Positions 20,677-32,915 of a stretch of DNA of 64,000 nucleotides are shown piece by piece (position 1 is the stretch's first letter; the number at the start of each line of letters is the position of its first letter). The notes beneath the pieces were generated by a model. The model saw nothing but the letters and a program-made list of their open reading frames with translations. It was not told the DNA's origin and made no database searches. The translations under genes and the position numbers were made by a program. The stretch comes from Apophysomyces variabilis (lineage: Eukaryota; Mucoromycota; Mucoromycetes; Mucorales; Mucoraceae). The DNA is taken from NCBI GenBank assembly GCA_002749535.1, contig MZZL01000394.1:590443-654442 (forward strand), read 5' to 3'.

Positions 20677-23600
20677 TCACCGTTCAAGCCAGGTCTGGAA
20701 TTGTTCTTGGGCTCTTTTCATCTGCACATCTGGTACCATAGATTTTCTTTGATGGAATGGAACCAGGACATCTCCGTGTACCACACCTTGAAGACGACGA
20801 TGGTTAGGGCCGACCAAATGATAAGTTCCTGAATCATTCATGTGCACCACTGTCATGGGACCAATCCAATGATTTGCGAACTTATTCGCAGGTACTTGAT
20901 CCTTCATTAATACTTATTCTCCGAGCTGAAAATGACGCCAAACACCCACCATGGTGTCGTATCTCCGTTTGTCCTTGGCTTGCTTATTCAAAACCCATTC
21001 CCTAGCACGCTGGCAAAATTCCTCCGTTACATGCTGTATGACCTTGACCCGTCTGGTAACCTCATCCGCAAGCGCACCTTCCTCGAAGTTCTTGCGTGGC
21101 GCAGGCCACATAACTGGCGTCCGAAGATCGTATCCCATTAGGAGCATTGCTGGGCTATAACCTGTACTGTCACTAGGCATGGTTCTGATTGCAAGCAACG
21201 CCGAATCGAGATATTTGTCCCACTGTGCGTCGATATCCTTGTCCTTAATGATTTTTGAGAGGGTTTGTACAAGTGTTTGATTAAGCCTTTCACACATTCC
21301 ATTCGTTTGTGGGCAATACGCTGTAGTTGTAAGATGCCGACACTCAAGTTGTTTTAAGAATTCCCAGACGAATCCTGCTGTAAAATTTGAACCTCAGTCA
21401 GTCAAGATAAAATTGGGCACACTGTAATGTACTATGATCTTCGTGTATAAGAATTCCGCTGTTGTTTCCTCGGTGATGTCAGGAACCGCTGCTGCAATAG
21501 GCCACCTTGTAAGGTAGTCCACTGCCACCAAAATATACCGGTTACCGTGTTGCAATTCAATTACAGGACCCACCGCGTTGCATCCCACCATGAAAAATGG
21601 TTTGTATGGTGTTGGGATTGGTCTTGCTTCGACAACGCATTTCCTTGGGCGTTTTGCTCGGAACTGGCATGTGGGGCAAGTCTTGACAATTTCACGCACC
21701 AATTCGAATAAACCTAGACCAGTATATTGTAGGCACAACCTCTTCCAAGTGTTGTTCACACCAAAATGTCCTTCCGCATGTACCTTAGTAATTACTTGAC
21801 TAGCAATGCCTTCGTGCAATAACTCTTGTCCAACTTCATTGCTACTGGGTGTCTTCTTGAACAACTTTCTGGCATATGCAACATACTTTCAGGCTTGATG
21901 TCTAATCTTTCTCTTCATAGCATCATCAGCACCGGATGGATAAGTCTTGTTTGTCAAGTAGTAATATACCGCGAGGTAAGCTGGGTAGTCCATTGGAGGG
22001 ATGAGCAGGGTTTTCACAAGGAAAAATAAGAGAAAAATTACAAAAACGTGTGAAGCGCCTTATACAATTAAAAGTTCTTGTATGGGATGTGTGTGTTATG
22101 TGATTAATGATATTTCCCCCCCTTTTTTTATTGCTGTCACTGATATATATATATATTCAAAAAGAAAAATTCTAATCTAGGGAGGAATCGCTGTTTGACC
22201 CACTTGCAAGTAGCATGACCTTCTTCAATTTCTATGATGCAGTCAATCAAGAAAGGTAATCAGCTGGATTTGATTTCCCTGGCTGATGTTCGATGGAAAA
22301 ATTGTATTCGAGCATTGCTGCCGCCCACCGTAGTACCTTCGAAGATGGGTGCTCATTGTTAAAAATGAATTTCAACGCCGAATGGTCCGTTCACAGAATG
22401 AAACGCCGCCCAGCTAAATAGTGCCTAAAATGATGGGCAGACCACACCACAGCAAGAGCCTCTAAATGCGTTATCGCATAATTTCGTTTGGGTCCTCTCA
22501 AGGTTCTGGAAGCGTAACCAATAACCACCTCTTCGTTTGGATCGTCCGCATCCACTTGCGATAGGATTGCACCCAGACCTCGAATGGAAGCGTCCGTTGT
22601 CAACACCTGCATTTCAGTTTGATCCGGGAAAGCCAAGATTGGGGGTTGCGTCAGCGCCATTTTCAAAATTTTGACCGCCTCGTCACATTCCTGGGTCCAA
22701 ACAAATTCCGTTTCCTTTCTCAATAGCCTTGTCAAAGGCAGCGCAACCACTGCATAATCCTGGACAAAACGCCGATAGTACCCCGCCATTCCCAGAAACG
22801 AGCGCACCTCATCACTATTCCTTGGAGTCACCATTGTTAAGACCTTGTTGACGTTCCGATCGCACAGTTGAAGCCCGTTGTCGCCCACAATGTGCCCGAG
22901 ATACTCAACTTGTTGTCGTGTGAAGGAACATTTTGACCGCTTCAACTTGAGGTTTGCAGTAGCACAAACTTGGAATACTTTTTCCAAATGCGTCAAGTGT
23001 TCCTCCAGGGTCTTGGAATAGACGATAATANTTTTTTTATTGCTGTCACTGATATATATATATATTCAAAAAGAAAAATTCTAATCTAGGGAGGAATCGC
23101 TGTTTGACCCACTTGCAAGTAGCATGACCTTCTTCAATTTCTATGATGCAGTCAATCAAGAAAGGTAATCAGCTGGATTTGATTTCCCTGGCTGATGTTC
23201 GATGGAAAAATTGTATTCGAGCATTGCTGCCGCCCACCGTAGTACCTTCGAAGATGGGTGCTCATTGTTAAAAATGAATTTCAACGCCGAATGGTCCGTT
23301 CACAGAATGAAACGCCGCCCAGCTAAATAGTGCCTAAAATGATGGGCAGACCACACCACAGCAAGAGCCTCTAAATGCGTTATCGCATAATTTCGTTTGG
23401 GTCCTCTCAAGGTTCTGGAAGCGTAACCAATAACCACCTCTTCGTTTGGATCGTCCGCATCCACTTGCGATAGGATTGCACCCAGACCTCGAATGGAAGC
23501 GTCCGTTGTCAACACCTGCATTTCAGTTTGATCCGGGAAAGCCAAGATTGGGGGTTGCGTCAGCGCCATTTTCAAAATTTTGACCGCCTCGTCACATTCC

Positions 23601-25760
23601 TGGGTCCAAACAAATTCCGTTTCCTTTCTCAATAGCCTTGTCAAAGGCAGCGCAACCACTGCATAATCCTGGACAAAACGCCGATAGTACCCCGCCATTC
23701 CCAGAAACGAGCGCACCTCATCACTATTCCTTGGAGTCACCATTGTTAAGACCTTGTTGACGTTCCGATCGCACAGTTGAAGCCCGTTGTCGCCCACAAT
23801 GTGCCCGAGATACTCAACTTGTTGTCGTGTGAAGGAACATTTTGACCGCTTCAACTTGAGGTTTGCAGTAGCACAAACTTGGAATACTTTTTCCAAATGC
23901 GTCAAGTGTTCCTCCAGGGTCTTGGAATAGACGATAATATCATCTATGAAGACGTACACGAAGTCACCGATGTAAGGACCAAAAAGCGTTGTCATCAACC
24001 TTTGAAATGTTGATGGGGCCGACGTAAGACCAAAGGGCATAACTGTAAATTCATAGGTACCATGCTTGCTGACGAAACCAGTTTTTCCGATCGATGATTC
24101 TGCTATTGGGACTTGCCAGTACCCGGAAGCTGCGTCGAGAGTGGAGAACCAGGCAGCACCACCCAAGGAATCCAGTAGCTCGTCAATATGAGGCAGGGGA
24201 TAGGCGTCCTTGATAGTAATTTGATTGAGCCGCCTGTAGTCGATCACCATTCTCAAACTTCCATCTTTTTTTCGCACGAAGAAGACTGGCGACGTCCAAA
24301 CACCTCGGCTAGGCTGAATGAGACCCAATTCCAACATGGTCTTGATCTCGTTACGTAAGTGTTCCTTCTCTTCCCAAGTGAGACGATACGGTTTCGATCT
24401 AATGGCCTTGTCGGTTGTAGTTGGTATATCATGTTCAATGGCTTCAACACGTCCCAACCTGGCTACCTCGACGAAGCATGATTCATTCTTGTCCACCAAT
24501 GCCCGGATTTTGTTCAGAAGGAATTCGTCCTGCGTCACCTCAGTCTCCTCTGGAAGCACATCTTCAACGTATTTCTGTAGATTTTTCGGGGCTTCACTCT
24601 CAGCGCGCACCTTCACTGCCAAGACCTCAGCCGTCGGGACCTGCTCGGAGACTTGGAAATTGTTCGCCTGTTCTCCTTGAAGTTCCACATAACCAGTGCC
24701 ATGCTTCGTTGGTATGACTATGATTGCATCCTTGGGTCGTTGACGGATATCATATTTTCTAAACCAAGTCATACCAAGAAGACAGACATCATGGTTAGTG
24801 GTTTCCTGGATACACATATGTTCTGGTCTCAACTTTCCTGCAACCCTGACTGGGACATTCACCGTAATTTGGCACATTTCGCGCTCCTTGTCATTGAACC
24901 TAGAAAGATGCAACTGATCCCCAACAGGTTCCAGGTTCAATCGATCTGCTAAAGAATGACTGATCACCGATACACTTGCCCCTGAGTTGAAGACTGCCGA
25001 GATGACTTCACCATTGATACAGATTGGGCCACGCAAGGGTTTACTTTCTTGCATTGTCTTGAAGTCATATGGATATGGGTAGAGAGTGTCATCACTGTCA
25101 TAATCAGCATTGTCACTGAGCTCCTCGTCTGAATCGATCATGCTTTCATCAGAAATATCCAGCCATGAATCTTCATCGGATTCATATATGCTGCTGCGAT
25201 CACCTTTTACCCGGACTGCATTCACACCTGGTGTGCAACTTGCATCTGGAACTGGATACACACCTGACGTCAGGTCCACAACTGGCATGGGATTTGCACC
25301 TGGGGCTGGTTTGATGCTTGGGGCCGTCGTTGTTGTAATTGTTTTCACCTTGCGACCGTATAAATAACGCAGATCATCCCGCAAATCGAAATATGCTTGT
25401 CGGTCCATAGAAACCCAATCCGCCATCAAGAGTCCTGAATCTACCTAGGCCAACTGCTGCCAGATCGCTTTCTTCAGTATGACTACTGGGAGTCTTCTTG
25501 CAGGTTTTCTTGGTTTCTTCAGACATGTTGGCGTTTTCTTGTTGCTTGTGGCAATCTGCTTTGTTACCTCGGCACTGGTTCCACTGGATTCAGCTACTAT
25601 TTTTCCTTTCTTGTTTAGTTGTGGATCAGAAAGCACCAATACGTAGTCTTAAGTTCTTTTTGTGAACACTGGTACCCCTTGGATAAAGTTTACGGATGGT
25701 GCATTGTTGTCGGATTTGTTTGAAGGGTTTGTTTCTTATTGCTGGACGTCAGTAACCTTC
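20677..25760 (-). pseudogene. Gypsy-1 pol polyprotein (protease-RT-RNase H-integrase), broken
   Basis: Copies the element RNA and integrates it. The longest open part is 709 codons (25429-23300). Protease: VFNSGASVSVIS at residues 148-159, where the catalytic Asp of D-S-G is Asn, a G-to-A change. Reverse transcriptase: LDAASGYWQVP and the catalytic YVFIDD at residues 492-497. RNase H: LTTDASIRGLGAIL at 640-653. Integrase, 21864-20914: H..H then CPTCQ zinc site, VDYLTRWP (first Asp), LTD-stop-GSNF (second Asp), and MCERLNQ (Glu). The C-terminal part near 20700-20900 has WIGPMTVV without a visible chromodomain. In-frame stops lie at 25445-25447, 23300, 21394 and 20914; at 21394 TGA stands where CGA is expected. 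The RT/RNase H segment is present twice because of the 908 bp duplication. Confidence 0.88.
22123..23030 (-). repeat. Second copy of a 908-bp RT/RNase H segment, probable assembly duplicate
   Basis: Positions 22123-23030 repeat 23032-23939 apparently base for base, separated only by the single n at 23031. A biological tandem duplication would not normally start and stop exactly at an ambiguous base, so an uncollapsed contig overlap is the likeliest explanation. Confidence 0.85.
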
Positions 25761-25761
25761 T

Positions 25762-26568
25762 CTACTGGCGTCCATTGTCTTTTCCCGCTGTTGATTCTTG
25801 TTTCTTAGGCTTGTTGCAGTCGTTTGCCTTGTGCCCTTTTTGACCATAATTCCAACATTCCATTTGGTTGTTAGCAGGCTTCTTTGACTTGTTTTCTTCT
25901 ACCAGGTGGATCTTGATTGCACGAATTCCTTCGGCTAATTCATTCAAGGTGTTGGACCAGGGATCTGAACGGACACTACCGGCACCTGCAGAGCTCAATG
26001 ACGCTGAATAGTTTACTCTTGGCAATGGGATGGGATTTTCAGAAGGACAGTATTTGCTCTTCACAATTTCAGTGCATCTTGCTCTTGTTAACGCATCATC
26101 TAGGGTCTTGGGAGTTCCTCGTTGTTCCACGTCATATGCCAAATCAGAACGGATTGCACGCAAAAACATATGCACCATGAAAGAGTCATCGCTGACTCCT
26201 ACCAGGGTGAACAATTCATGTAGTCAGAAACAAACATCCTCAACGGTTTGATCGGGTGCTTGATGTAATGACTCTATTTCCGCCCACCAATGCTCCTTGA
26301 GTTGCAGAGAGATAAATTGTAACTTGAACGCCTTTTCGAATTTGGTCCATGTGGTGATTTCAGTTTCGCGAATATTCCACCAACTTTCAGCTTGATCACA
26401 AAAGTGAGAGGATGCCACAGCAATAGCCTCTTCATCAGTCATGCCTGTGATCTTGCGAAGTCTATCCACACTTTTCCACCATGAAAGAGGATTGCGGTGA
26501 GAGATTCCAGAGAAATCCTCAGGCGCTGAAAGAAATTTTGAAAAATGAGAAGGAGTATTTGATTCCAT
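25762..26568 (-). pseudogene. Gypsy-1 gag protein (one in-frame stop)
   Basis: Capsid/nucleocapsid precursor. Start ATG at 26568 (MESNTPSHFSKFLSAPEDF); motifs include DPLSWW-like NPLSWWKSVDRL, AIAVASSHFCDQAESWW and WTKFEKAFKLQF, typical of Ty3/gypsy gag. TGA at 26224-26226 interrupts the frame, which then continues in phase to TAG at 25762-25764. The zinc knuckle at about 25845 reads CWNYGQKGHKANDC: the second Cys of C-x2-C-x4-H-x4-C is Tyr, a single G-to-A change that should spoil zinc binding. Pol lies downstream in another frame. Confidence 0.85.
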
Positions 26569-26623
26569 ATCTTAATAGAGCACAGCACGATGTTTGTTTT
26601 AAGTCGCTCACTCCTCACTAATT

Positions 26624-27483
26624 TGTCACGTGCAATGCTTGGACAATCACTTGTCAAGGCTGAAGGGGATGAAGAAAAAGAAATGTAAGTATGGGTAAAG
26701 TAAAATACAAATAGATGAACAGAAATACAGTCTGAAATATTAGTGTCAATAGTAGACAATGGGGTCAATAAAAGAGGATAATTGAATGAAATAAAAGATA
26801 GCAAGGGAAGTAGGAAAGATAATAACCAAAAAAAAAATTGATCAAGAATAAAGAGGAAAAGTCAAAATACAATCAAAATCAAGAAGCAATACACAATGAC
26901 ACGTAAGAAAATATAGGCTGCCCTTCAACACTATCAAGTTCTTCATGCTGTCCAAGGCTAAGTCCCTTTTTATCTGATGATTCCCTCCCTGAAGGTCATT
27001 CACCTTCGGGTCTTTTATTCTGTTCACTTCCGGAGAAGTAACTAAACGATTGGACTGGTAAGTCAGATCGCCGACTTTACCGAACGTAGAAAAAAAAGAA
27101 GCTAACATAAAAACTAAAATAAAACAAAACTAAAAGGAAGGCTGAGAACAATAGCCATGCAAGAAAAAAAGAAAAAGGTCAGAAGCAATCTCTGCAGCTA
27201 TAATGAACTGCACGCAGAGAGCGGAGGCAAGATAATGCAGCTGTCAAAGGGCTGGGCAGCTCATACCACCAAGATGCCTGCAATGATCAGGGACGTTGTG
27301 CGCAAGGTCTGCGAACCGATACCTCTGTTTCATTGGCTACCCACCTTCCGTATATGGTAATCGTCCAAGTTCCAAAAAGGAAGGTGGCCTTCAGAAGTGT
27401 TCTCAAGGCGAAAGAAATGCTTTTCAAAACGGCCAAAAAACTGTCTTGTGGTGAGGCTAGGAAATCCTCAACGCCACGCGTCA
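26624..27483 (-). repeat. Gypsy-1 5' LTR
   Basis: 860 bp copy of the LTR at 19775-20633; the few differences visible are mostly transitions. It ends at CCACGCGTCA, then the ATAA target duplication and the tRNA gene. Confidence 0.9.
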
Positions 27484-27492
27484 ATAAACAAA

Positions 27493-27564
27493 TCTCAGAT
27501 AGTATAGTGGTTAGTATCCCCGCCTGTCACGCGGGAGACCGGGGTTCAATTCCCCGTCTGAGAG
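27493..27564 (+). tRNA. tRNA-Asp (anticodon GTC)
   Basis: 72 nt cloverleaf: acceptor TCTCAGA pairs fully with TCTGAGA, then discriminator G. The D arm has box A TAGTATAGTGG, the anticodon arm CCCGCCTGTCACGCGGG carries GTC, and the T arm reads CCGGGGTTCAATTCCCCG with box B GGTTCAATTCC. No intron. A TTTTT Pol III stop follows at 27566. No CCA is encoded, as expected for a eukaryotic nuclear tRNA. It is the only intact host gene found in the window. Confidence 0.96.
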
Positions 27565-27565
27565 G

Positions 27566-27570
27566 TTTTT
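27566..27570 (+). terminator. Pol III terminator of tRNA-Asp
   Basis: A run of five T begins two bases after the tRNA, followed by AT and a run of six more T. Confidence 0.8.
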
Positions 27571-27592
27571 ATTATTTTTTCTGTTGTCATTG

Positions 27593-27965
27593 TGTCATGT
27601 TATTATTGCTGAATCCTGATCCCTGGGATTCGGACTTCTTTTGTGTCGACTCTGAGTTGGACGAATGAATCGGATTGATTATCGAACTGGAAGAAATAGA
27701 AGAAGACGATGTTTGAGATTAGATCATCATGAAACATTATCTATCGAATCGTTGTCCTTGAATAAGTTTTAGAAGTAGAATTGTTTTGCCGTTGTCCGTC
27801 AGGCACAAGAAAATATAAATAGACAGAAAGTTGATACAATAAAAGAATCATCTTTTTACGATCCTTATTTTTATTTATCTTATCATTTCCCTGATCCACT
27901 GCAAGTGTGACTGATCAACTACGTTACAGTGATTCAGAATAAAACTCAGATTTAAGGAAACGACA
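27593..27965 (+). repeat. Gypsy-2 5' LTR
   Basis: Contains a TATA-like AAATATAAATAG and an AATAAAAGAATC poly(A)-type signal in its second half, both conserved in the 3' copy. Confidence 0.88.
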
Positions 27966-28188
27966 ATTGGTAGCTGATGAAAATTCTTTCTGCCGTACAA
28001 CAGTAAGCCATACAAGGAAAACCAATAATTCTGTGTTAGTCAAAAGAGACTTGGACACAATTCAAGTTACTGTCAGTCAAAGAGACTAGGACATTGTTAG
28101 AAATCATTTATTGTCAGTCAAGCAACTAGGACACAGTAAAGACATTATTTTTTCTGTCAGTCAAGGAGACTTGGACATATTTTAGAAA

Positions 28189-29046
28189 ATGAATCAACAA
28201 CCCTCAAACATGGCGGACATGGTTGCCATAATGACAGAGGCATTAAACAATATAAGACTTAATAGTCCTGGATCTGTACCCATAGCGAAGATCAAGGTTT
28301 GACAGCCTGATACTTACAAAGGCGACCGTGTGGCGTCAATCATTGACAGCTGGCTACAATCCATTGAAAGGTATTGCAATTTTGTTGATATTGATGATGA
28401 TTACAAGGTGCAATATGCAGTAACCCTGTTGCAGGAATGTGCTGAGGTCTGGTGGCAGTGGCTCGAGTTGAACCACAAAATACCAAGAGACTGGGTAGGA
28501 TTCTGGAAAGCCTTGACCAATAAATTCTATCCAGCCCATACATTGCGGATGGCCAGAGACTGTTTGGCAGCCCTAAGGCAAACAGGCTCAGTAGAAACGT
28601 ATGTGGACATGTTCTAAGATATCCAGCTGGACATCCTATCAATGACCAATGAAGAAGCTTTAGACTGCTTTGTCCGAGGCCTACAAGACAGCATTCACAT
28701 TCACGTCATTACCCAAGAACCTATCACCCTAGAGGAAGCAATCTGTGCTGCCTTAGCATATGAAAGTGGCCATAGAATTGGACAATTGACAGAACCCATG
28801 CGCACATATCCTTCAAGCACATCAACTTCCTTCTACTCTGACAATGCAACACCAATGGATCTTGATGTGATGACCAGAAGGCAGTCAAGACCTAGAAGAC
28901 AAGTTGACTTGTCCCAAATTGAGTGTTATTTCTGCCACAAGTGCGGACATAAACGCAGGGCTTGTAAAGATCGGATTGCAGCAATCCACAGAATGGATCA
29001 AGAACGTCAGCAACAGACATTGGATTTTCAGCCTGCACAACTGTAA
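28189..29046 (+). pseudogene. Gypsy-2 gag protein (two in-frame stops)
   Basis: One frame from ATG 28189 to TAA 29044-29046, 286 codons. It is interrupted by TGA at 28300-28302 and TAA at 28615-28617, beyond each of which the frame continues with gag-like sequence. Motifs: YKGDRVASIIDSWLQSIERY, AEVWWQWLE, and a complete zinc knuckle CYFCHKCGHKRRAC (C-x2-C-x4-H-x4-C) at about 28924. The knuckle residues are intact, unlike Gypsy-1. It would package the element RNA. Confidence 0.87.
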
Positions 29047-29057
29047 AGGGGGGTCAG

Positions 29058-32000
29058 TTGTGCCTTGTTGATGAAAAATCCTCCCCTGAGGCGAGTAGTG
29101 CAGCCGATGTAAAGAAAGAGAGTTGTGATACGTCTGTTAATAAAGACTCTGTTTCATCTTATGAACATGTTACCAATCATGAAGACAGCGTTGAGCTGCT
29201 CAAAGACCAACGTTTCCTGGAGCAGTTACATACGACTGTCAACACTGACTTACTGCTATACGAGATCCACATAGCAGGAAGATGTTTTCTTACACTCATA
29301 GACAGTGGTGCTGGGGTAAATTATATATCCCCCAAAGTTGCGAAACTTGCCACAACTCTTATGACAGTCCTGATCTGAGAAGTTGAGACTGCTGGTGGTC
29401 ATTACACAGCAATATCCCAGAAAGCCCGTCTATCTCTGTCTTTGGGTGGTTGCCAAGAAACGGTAGAAGCATACATGTTCCCCACCAAGTTTGATCTGAT
29501 CTTAGGATGCGCGTGGCTCCAATCTGTCAAGCCCTGCCCTGATTGGACCACTGACTAATGGCGTTTTACCAAGGAGGGTCGCATGTATGTGTTGCATCCA
29601 GACAAGACACGTATGATAGAGCCTCAGCTCAATTATCTCATTTCTGCCAAACAGGCTAAGAAGCTCATCAAAAAGTATGGCGCCAAATGCTTCTTAGTGC
29701 ATTTCAAGGATCTGTCACAAGATGGCTCAAAGTCCAATTGGAGTGGTCTTGTCAAAGAATACAGCAAGGTCTTCAAGGATGAACCTGTTGGGATCCCTCC
29801 AGACCAGGGAATTCATCACGTAATTAACACGGGCGATGCAAAACCTGTCAACAGACCACCGTTCAAGATGAGTCCAGTAGAACTGGATGAGCTAAAACGT
29901 CAGCTAGCTGAGTTGCTTGCTCTCGGACAAATTCATCCCAGTGCATCTCCATGGGGTGCACCAGTTCTGTTTGTAAAGAAAAAGGATAGATTGATGCAGA
30001 TGTGTATTGACTACCGTGCATTAAACAAAGTCACTGTTCACAACGCACACCCACTTCTGCGAATCGATGAATGCCTGGATCGGTTATATGGAGCATCTCA
30101 CTTCACAAGCCTTGACCTTAAGAGTGGATATCATCAAGTTTGCATCCACCCATCTAACGTGCCGAAGACTGCTTTTAACACACGTTATGGACAGTATGAA
30201 TTTCTGGTGCTTCCATTTGGGCTCACCAATGTGCCGCCCACGTTTCAGAGTCTTATGAACAACATACTTGGTAATTGCCTAGACAATTTCGCATTGGTGT
30301 ACCTGGATGATATCTTGATTTTTAGCAAGAACGAAGTGGACCACATGAAATATGTCAGACATGTTCTTGATCGATTGCATGCTGTGAAGCTTGTTGCAAA
30401 TTTAAAGAAGTGTGAGTTCAACAAACAGGAATTGCTTTTCGTGGGTTTCCAGGTTTTAGCAGATGGGATACTACCAGCGCCTGATAAGGTCAAAGCTATC
30501 TAACAATGGCCCGTGCCCACTAATGTACAAGAAGTCCAGCAGTTCATAGGCCTAGCCCAGCACTATAGGCGGTTCATCCCAGGCTTCACTGGTATTGCTG
30601 CACCACTCACTGATCTTACCAAAGGGACTGGCCATAAGCAACGCCCCATAGTCTGGACTGAGTCCTACCAAGATAGCTTTGACACGCTAAAATCAAAACT
30701 TACAAGTGCACTAGTCCTTCTGCCTCTGAACATGCAGAAACCTTTCAGGATCAAGACAGATGTGTCTGACTTTGGTATTGGTGCCATTTTGTTGCAACCT
30801 GATGACCACGGACAGTGGCGCCCTTTAGCGTACAAATCAAAGAAGCTATCAAGTGCAGAACGCTTCTACCTCGCCCAAGAGCGCGAGCTATTGGCAATAC
30901 TACATGCTCTACACACTTGGCGCTGCTTGATTGATGGAAGGGTATACACTGTCTATACAGACCATATGCCTCTGAAGTATTATCAGCAACAGCAAAAGCC
31001 AACACCGCGTCTCATCCATTGGATATCAGACCTGGAGTCCTACGATCCAGATATCTAGTACAAACCCAGCAAGGATAATCATGTTCCTGATGCTCTGTCC
31101 CATCGCGATGGTCCCACATGCCTGGCTAATGATGAATCCTTAGAACTGGATTACTTGTATGCTGCCCAGGTCATCCCTGCAACTGAATGGCCTAAGTTTT
31201 ATGCTCACCCAGAAGATGAATGGCCAGATGAGTTTAAACCAACCCTGGAAGCTCAGCAAGAACATTTTGTGGCCCGTGACAGTAAGATCTATTGCAGAGT
31301 CAAGATTAGTGAAGATATGCATGAAATATGATATGCCCTTTTTGCTCGTTGGGCTGACCTGGTGCAACAGTTTCACGAGGGATTTGGTCACACTGGCCAA
31401 ACAACGGTGTATGATCTGATGCACAAACGTTGGTGGTAGCCCCAGATGCACTCGGATATCTAAGAATGGCTGTCCAATTGCCCCCAATGTCAACTTGCTG
31501 GGAGTGCCAATCGCAATGTCTACCATGCCCCAATGAAACCACTAACTGTCCCTCCTGCTTTTTTGCGTTGGCACTTAGATTTCATTAGCGAGCTCCCTCT
31601 GACCCCTACTGGCAATTGATGGCTTCTTGTGGCAGTGGATTATACTACGAATTGGCTGATTGCTCACGCCATCCCAGATGCCACTGGTGAAGCCATTGCG
31701 ACCTTTTTATATGAAGAAATCATCATGCGTTTTGGATGCCCCAAGGAGATCTTATTGGATCACAGAGCTAACTTCATGTCCCAGGTGCTCGTGCATTATC
31801 TCGCCAAGTTGAAGCAGCACCACTTGTTTATCTCTGCTTATCACCTACATACGAATAGCAATTGCGAACGTCTGAATGGTGTTTTCAAACAGATGCTGCA
31901 CAAATATGTCAATGGTGCCATCCATCACTGGGATGAGTTTGTTAATACAGCTCTCTGGGCTTGCTGCATATGCAAACACTACACTATGGGTTTTAGTCTG

Positions 32001-32615
32001 TTTTACTTGACATATGGTCGCGAGCCTCATTTACCAGGTGACCCATTACATCTATTTGTTACTGTGCTGACAACGCATGATTTTGAAACGCATGCTAAGG
32101 CTTCACTACCTGATCTTCGGCGCTTGTGCACTGATTGCACCACTGCAGAAGCACGGATGACCAATGCCAGTGAAAAAGACAAGGCTCGATGGGACACGGC
32201 TATTGCGCCCCAAGAATTTAACATCAGTGATCATGTTCTATTACGCCATGAAAACCCTTACAGCCTCAAATACAATTGGATGGGCCCATATGTAGTGGTG
32301 GATAAACATGCTCCTGCTGGAATTTACAAGCTGACTTCCCTTGAGGGAGAACCATACAATTCTTGGGTTTACACTGACCGCCTCAAATATGCGAAGTCTG
32401 AAAGCTTTCAGTCTATATGGTATTGCCCTGCTGCATCCCATGCCCAATGCCGTCAACAAATGGCCTCTCTTGCCCCTTCTCCCACCCCGACCTCCACATC
32501 CATACTGGCGTTGCTCGAGGATGACCAACATTCTGAAGAGGGGGTATTGTCATCACTGAATCTCAATCCCTGGGATTTGGACTTCTTTTGTGTCGACCCT
32601 GAGTTGGACAAATGA
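29058..32615 (+). pseudogene. Gypsy-2 pol polyprotein (multiple stops)
   Basis: A single frame, shifted relative to gag, spans the whole pol. Protease LIDSGAGVNYIS at about 29300 keeps the D-S-G triad. Reverse transcriptase at 29583-30503 has LDLKSGYHQV and YLDD at 30300-30311. RNase H follows with KTDVSDFGIGAILLQ and TVYTDHMPLKY. Integrase: HEGFGHTGQTT and CPQCQ (HHCC), VDYTTNW, LLDHRANF, NCERLNG. In-frame stops include 29376-29378, 30501-30503, 31056-31058 and four more between 31329 and 31620. Several lie at positions where CAA, CAG, CGA or TGG is expected from other gypsy elements, so they look like C:G to T:A decay. The last part has the WMGPYVVVDK segment and no chromodomain. Confidence 0.88.
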
Positions 32616-32912
32616 ATCAGATTGATTATCAAACTGGAAGAAATAGAAGAAGATGATGTTTGAGATTAGATCATCATGAAACATCATCTATCGAATCGTT
32701 GCCCTTGAATAAGTTTTAGAAGTAGAATTGTTTTGCCGTCGTCCGTCAGGCACAAGAAAATATAAATAGACAGAAAGTTGATACAATAAAAGAATCATCT
32801 TTTTACGATCCTTATTTTTATTTATCTTATCATTTCCCTGATCTACTGCAAGTGTGACCGATCGACTACGTTACAGTGATTTGGAATAAAACTCAGATCC
32901 AAGGAAATGACA
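32548..32912 (+). repeat. Gypsy-2 3' LTR
   Basis: 365 bp copy of 27593-27965, lacking 8 bp near the start; it follows a GAGGGGGTAT purine tract. Confidence 0.88.
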
Positions 32913-32915
32913 ATG

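Larger units (their letters stand above)
19775..27483 (-). mobile_element. Gypsy-1, full-length Ty3/gypsy retrotransposon with two LTRs
   Basis: Two nearly identical LTRs (19775-20633 and 26624-27483) flank gag and pol in the order protease, reverse transcriptase, RNase H, integrase, which defines Ty3/gypsy. ATAA lies immediately outside both LTRs (19771-19774 and 27484-27487), preceded by a shared A, giving a 4-5 bp target duplication. High LTR identity implies fairly recent insertion. The insertion point is 9 bp before a tRNA-Asp gene. The internal region contains a 908 bp duplication joined by a single n. Confidence 0.92.
27593..32912 (+). mobile_element. Gypsy-2, full-length Ty3/gypsy retrotransposon
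   Basis: LTRs at 27593-27965 (373 bp) and 32548-32912 (365 bp) both begin TGTCAT and end (C/T)GACA; the 5' copy has an extra 8 bp near its start. The primer-binding region TTGGTAGCTGATG follows the 5' LTR and the purine tract GAAGAGGGGGTAT precedes the 3' LTR. TGGTAGC is what the end of an initiator-Met tRNA would match. Gag and pol sit in different frames. The element starts 28 bp after the tRNA-Asp gene. No clear target duplication is seen, and Gypsy-3 begins 3 bp after its end. Confidence 0.9.

Noticed and set aside
24318..24717. Plus-strand frames of 98-120 codons opposite the Gypsy-1 RT
   Set aside because: Shadow frames of the pol gene on the other strand without any domain signal.
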